Shown one piece after another: positions 61,684 to 64,000 of a stretch of DNA of 64,000 nt (positions are counted from its first letter, which is position 1; each line of letters starts with the position of its first letter). This DNA is from Pseudoxanthomonas dokdonensis (GTDB lineage Bacteria > Pseudomonadota > Gammaproteobacteria > Xanthomonadales > Xanthomonadaceae), in assembly GCF_001431405.1 (NCBI RefSeq), contig NZ_LDJL01000004.1, positions 1 through 64,000 of the forward strand, read 5' to 3'. A program made the translations under genes and the position numbers. The notes under the pieces are model-generated. The model saw only the letters and a program-made list of their open reading frames with translations. It was not told the DNA's origin and did no database searches.

Positions 61684-62907
61684 TCAAGCCAGCTGCCCGC
61701 TGGCGGCCAGCAACGGCAGGCGGAACAGGACCCGGGTACCGCCACTGGCCGCTGATTGCATCTGCATGTGTCCGCCCATCCGTTCGACGGTGGCGTTGGA
61801 CAGTGCCAGGCCCACGCCCATGCCATCGGGCTTGCTGCTGCGGAACAGCGCGTCGGGCTGATAGGGCAGCGATTCACTGAAGCCGGCGCCGTAATCGCGG
61901 ACCTCACCGAGCAGCCAGCGCTCCTCGACAGCGAGGGCCACGTCGACCTGGCGGCTGGCCGACTCCAGGCTGGCATCGGCGGCGTTGTTGAGCAGCGCCT
62001 GCAGCAGATGGCCGACCGCTGGCTGCACCCGCAACTGCGACGGCAACGCAATCGCGCGCTGCAGCTGGACCGTCGGCCGGATCAGTTGCCAACGGTCGAT
62101 GACCTGCTGCGGATCGACTGCTGGCTCGGTACCCGGGTCGGCCGAACTGGCCAGGCCGCGAACGCGATCCCGGCAGACATCGATCAAGCCACGCAGGGTG
62201 ATGGCGTCGCCACGCACCTGCGCACTGTCGCTGAGCTCGGCGATGTCGTCGACCAGCAGGGTCATGGTCGCCAATGGCGTGTTGAGTTCATGCGCCACCG
62301 CCGCGGCGTGGGTGGCCAGGGCGACAATGCCCTCGTTGCGGGCGAAACGCTCGCGCAGCATCGCCAGTTCGCGCTCACGCTGGCGCAGCGCGGCGACCAG
62401 CCGGGTCGAGAAATACAGCACCACCGCGGCCGACAGCACGAAGTTGACCGCCATTCCCCACAAATGCAGGTTGAAGCCATTGCCATGCGCGTGTGGCAGC
62501 GGGATGCCGTAGGCGGCGCTCAAACCGTAGCCCAGCAGGCAGGCGGCGGCGGTCGCCATCACCCAGCCGATCGGCAGGGCCAGGGCCGCGACCGCGATGA
62601 TCAACAGGAACATCGAGCCGAACGGGTTGCTGATGCCGCCACTGCAGCCGACCAGCCACGCCAGTACCGCCACGTCGACCAGCATGTGCGCGAACGCCCA
62701 GCCAGGACGGTCGCCCTGCAGCCGTCGGCTCTGCCAGCCGGCAAACAGATTGAACGCCGCCAGCACCGCGATGCCGGCCCATAGCGGTGCCTGTCGCAGT
62801 GGCAGGCCCATCACATGGACCGCCACCAGCACGCTGATGGTCTGGCCGATGATGGCGACCCAGCGCAGGTTGCACAGGGTCCGCAGGAACGTGGGAGGCG
62901 CGGGCAT
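61684..62907 (-). CDS. RegB/PrrB/ActS-type redox sensor histidine kinase
   Basis: 407-residue membrane kinase. Five or six hydrophobic segments lie before residue 170. The RegB heptapeptide GGxxNPF, implicated in quinone sensing, is present as GGISNPF (90-96). The phosphorylated H206 lies in VAHELNTP, and C245 is 39 residues later, matching the redox-active cysteine of RegB. The ATPase has LLNNAADAS (N box) and GMGVGLALS (G box). The start at 62907 is the family start. It precedes its regulator by 10 nt. Divergent from ispG. Confidence 0.92.
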   Translation of the reverse strand: MPAPPTFLRTLCNLRWVAIIGQTISVLVAVHVMGLPLRQAPLWAGIAVLAAFNLFAGWQSRRLQGDRPGWAFAHMLVDVAVLAWLVGCSGGISNPFGSMFLLIIAVAALALPIGWVMATAAACLLGYGLSAAYGIPLPHAHGNGFNLHLWGMAVNFVLSAAVVLYFSTRLVAALRQRERELAMLRERFARNEGIVALATHAAAVAHELNTPLATMTLLVDDIAELSDSAQVRGDAITLRGLIDVCRDRVRGLASSADPGTEPAVDPQQVIDRWQLIRPTVQLQRAIALPSQLRVQPAVGHLLQALLNNAADASLESASRQVDVALAVEERWLLGEVRDYGAGFSESLPYQPDALFRSSKPDGMGVGLALSNATVERMGGHMQMQSAASGGTRVLFRLPLLAASGQLA

Positions 62908-63020
62908 GGGCGCGATCCTAGAGCATCGCCACGGCGATGGCCCGCGACAATCCGTCGCAGCAGGTGAACGGCGCCGCGACGGCCTGCTGCCTGGCCGCCA
63001 AGACGGTCTAAAATAGGGCA

Positions 63021-64000
63021 TGCCTGACGCCATCACCCGCCCCACGCCTCCTGCCACTGCCGCCGCCTGGTCCCGTCGCGACACCCATCCCGTCAATATC
63101 GGCGGTATCTGGGTCGGTGGCGGCAAGCCGGTGGTGGTGCAGTCGATGACCAATACCGACACCGCCGATGTCGCCTCCAGCGTCAGGCAGGTCGCCGATT
63201 TGTGGCGCGCCGGCTCGGAGCTGGTGCGGCTGACGGTCAACAACCCGGAGTCGGCGGCGGCCATCCCGCGCATCCGTGAAAAGCTCGACATGATGGGCGT
63301 GCCGGTGCCGTTGATCGGTGACTTCCACTACAACGGCCACCAGTTGCTGGCCGCCGAGCCGGCCTGCGCCCAGGCGCTGTCCAAGTACCGCATCAATCCC
63401 GGCAATGTCGGTTTCGGCCGCAAGAAGGATCTGCAGTTCGGCCAGCTGATCGAATTCGCCATCCGCTACGACAAGCCGGTCCGCATCGGCGCCAACTGGG
63501 GCTCGCTGGATCAATCGCTGGCCGCGCAGCTGATGGATGAAAACTCGCAGCGCGCCGATCCCTGGGATGCCGGCCGGGTACTGCGCGAGGCGCTGATCCG
63601 TTCGGCGCTGGATTCGGCGGAAAAAGCCGTTGAAATCGGTTTACCACGTGACCGGATCGTGTTGTCGGCCAAGGTCAGCGGGGTCCAGGAACTGATTGCG
63701 GTGTACCGCGATCTGGCCCAGCGCTCGCAGTTCGCGTTGCATCTGGGCCTGACCGAGGCCGGCATCGGCAGCAAGGGCATCGTCGCCTCGTCGGCGGCGC
63801 TGGCGGTGCTGATGCAGGAAGGCATCGGTGACACCATCCGCATCTCGCTGACGCCGGAACCGGGCCAGCCACGAACCCAGGAAGTGATCGTCGCCCAGGA
63901 ACTGCTGCAGACCACCGGTCAACGTGCGTTCACGCCCATGGTCACCGCCTGCCCGGGTTGCGGCCGGACCACGTCGGAATTCTTCCAGGAGCTGGCGAAA
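63021..64000 (+). CDS. ispG: 4-hydroxy-3-methylbut-2-enyl diphosphate synthase, partial
   Basis: Iron-sulfur enzyme (GcpE) of the non-mevalonate isoprenoid pathway. The frame stays open to the window end, so only about 326 residues are seen. N-terminal core [20 protein letters not shown] (in part), [24 protein letters not shown] and the cluster cysteines in [13 protein letters not shown] are clear. ATG at 63021; TAAAAT at 63010-63015 is only 5 bp upstream, so the transcript may be leaderless or the promoter lies further up. Divergent from the RegB-like kinase. Confidence 0.95.

Overview
The window is high-GC DNA from a gammaproteobacterium of the Xanthomonadaceae (Lysobacter / Stenotrophomonas / Xanthomonas relatives). 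Three things point there: the gene order yceD-rpmF-fabH ... fabD-fabG-acpP-fabF-pabB-mltG-tmk-holB-pilZ, the rpoE-rseA-mucD and lepA-lepB-DUF4845-rnc-era-recO operons, and many short stem-loops that begin with GTAG, the REP type described from Stenotrophomonas. The species cannot be named from the sequence alone. No phage, plasmid, CRISPR array or transposase was found, so this is a largely conserved chromosomal backbone.

Layout. 1-620: 4.5S RNA (minus), a duplicated terminator block and tRNA-Ser(GGA) (minus). 798-4542: dnaX-ybaB-recR-M23 peptidase-HIT operon. 4635-9052 (minus): moxR-DUF58-tgpA-slp operon. 9094-10962: a GT39 membrane glycosyltransferase. 11006-22907: maf (minus), then the long fatty-acid / cell-envelope / replication cluster from yceD to pilZ; a beta-barrel-like gene flanked by REPs interrupts it between fabH and fabD. 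23009-25060 (minus): a fadJ-like beta-oxidation enzyme. 25285-28494: rpoE-rseA-mucD envelope stress system. 28651-34253: lepA, lepB, DUF4845, rnc, era, recO. 34276-35085 (minus): a receiver-Hpt protein. 35222-39491: rlmD, CYTH, nagZ, hpt, mtiP. 39581-42846: cold shock protein, FAD monooxygenase, aidB-like acyl-CoA dehydrogenase. 42869-43229: a tandem REP array. 43241-46300: divergent TetR regulator (FabR/DesT type) and ferredoxin reductase / fatty acid desaturase pair. 46800-50986 (minus): ECF sigma factor, putative anti-sigma protein, YigZ gene with an in-frame amber codon, MsbA-like ABC exporter. 51069-54011: GAF-GAF-GGDEF-EAL protein. 54108-57229 (minus): vWFA lipoprotein and xseA. 57328-61041: BNR-type lipoprotein and TonB-dependent receptor. 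61068-62907 (minus): RegB/RegA-type redox two-component system. 63021 to the end: ispG, truncated by the window edge.

How it fits together. Membrane lipid themes recur: de novo synthesis (fab cluster), turnover (fadJ), post-synthetic desaturation under a TetR sensor with a visible palindromic operator, and aidB. Envelope surveillance is represented by rpoE-rseA-mucD, with a predicted sigma-E-type promoter in front of rpoE, and by a second ECF system. Peptidoglycan turnover genes (M23, mltG, nagZ) are scattered.

I did not find a clearly undescribed multi-gene system. The best leads are the amber codon in yigZ, the 85-bp REP tandem array, a set of probably leaderless genes, a PIAGT-type PabB, and the RegB-like kinase that keeps both known redox-sensing elements beside a TonB receptor / BNR lipoprotein pair.
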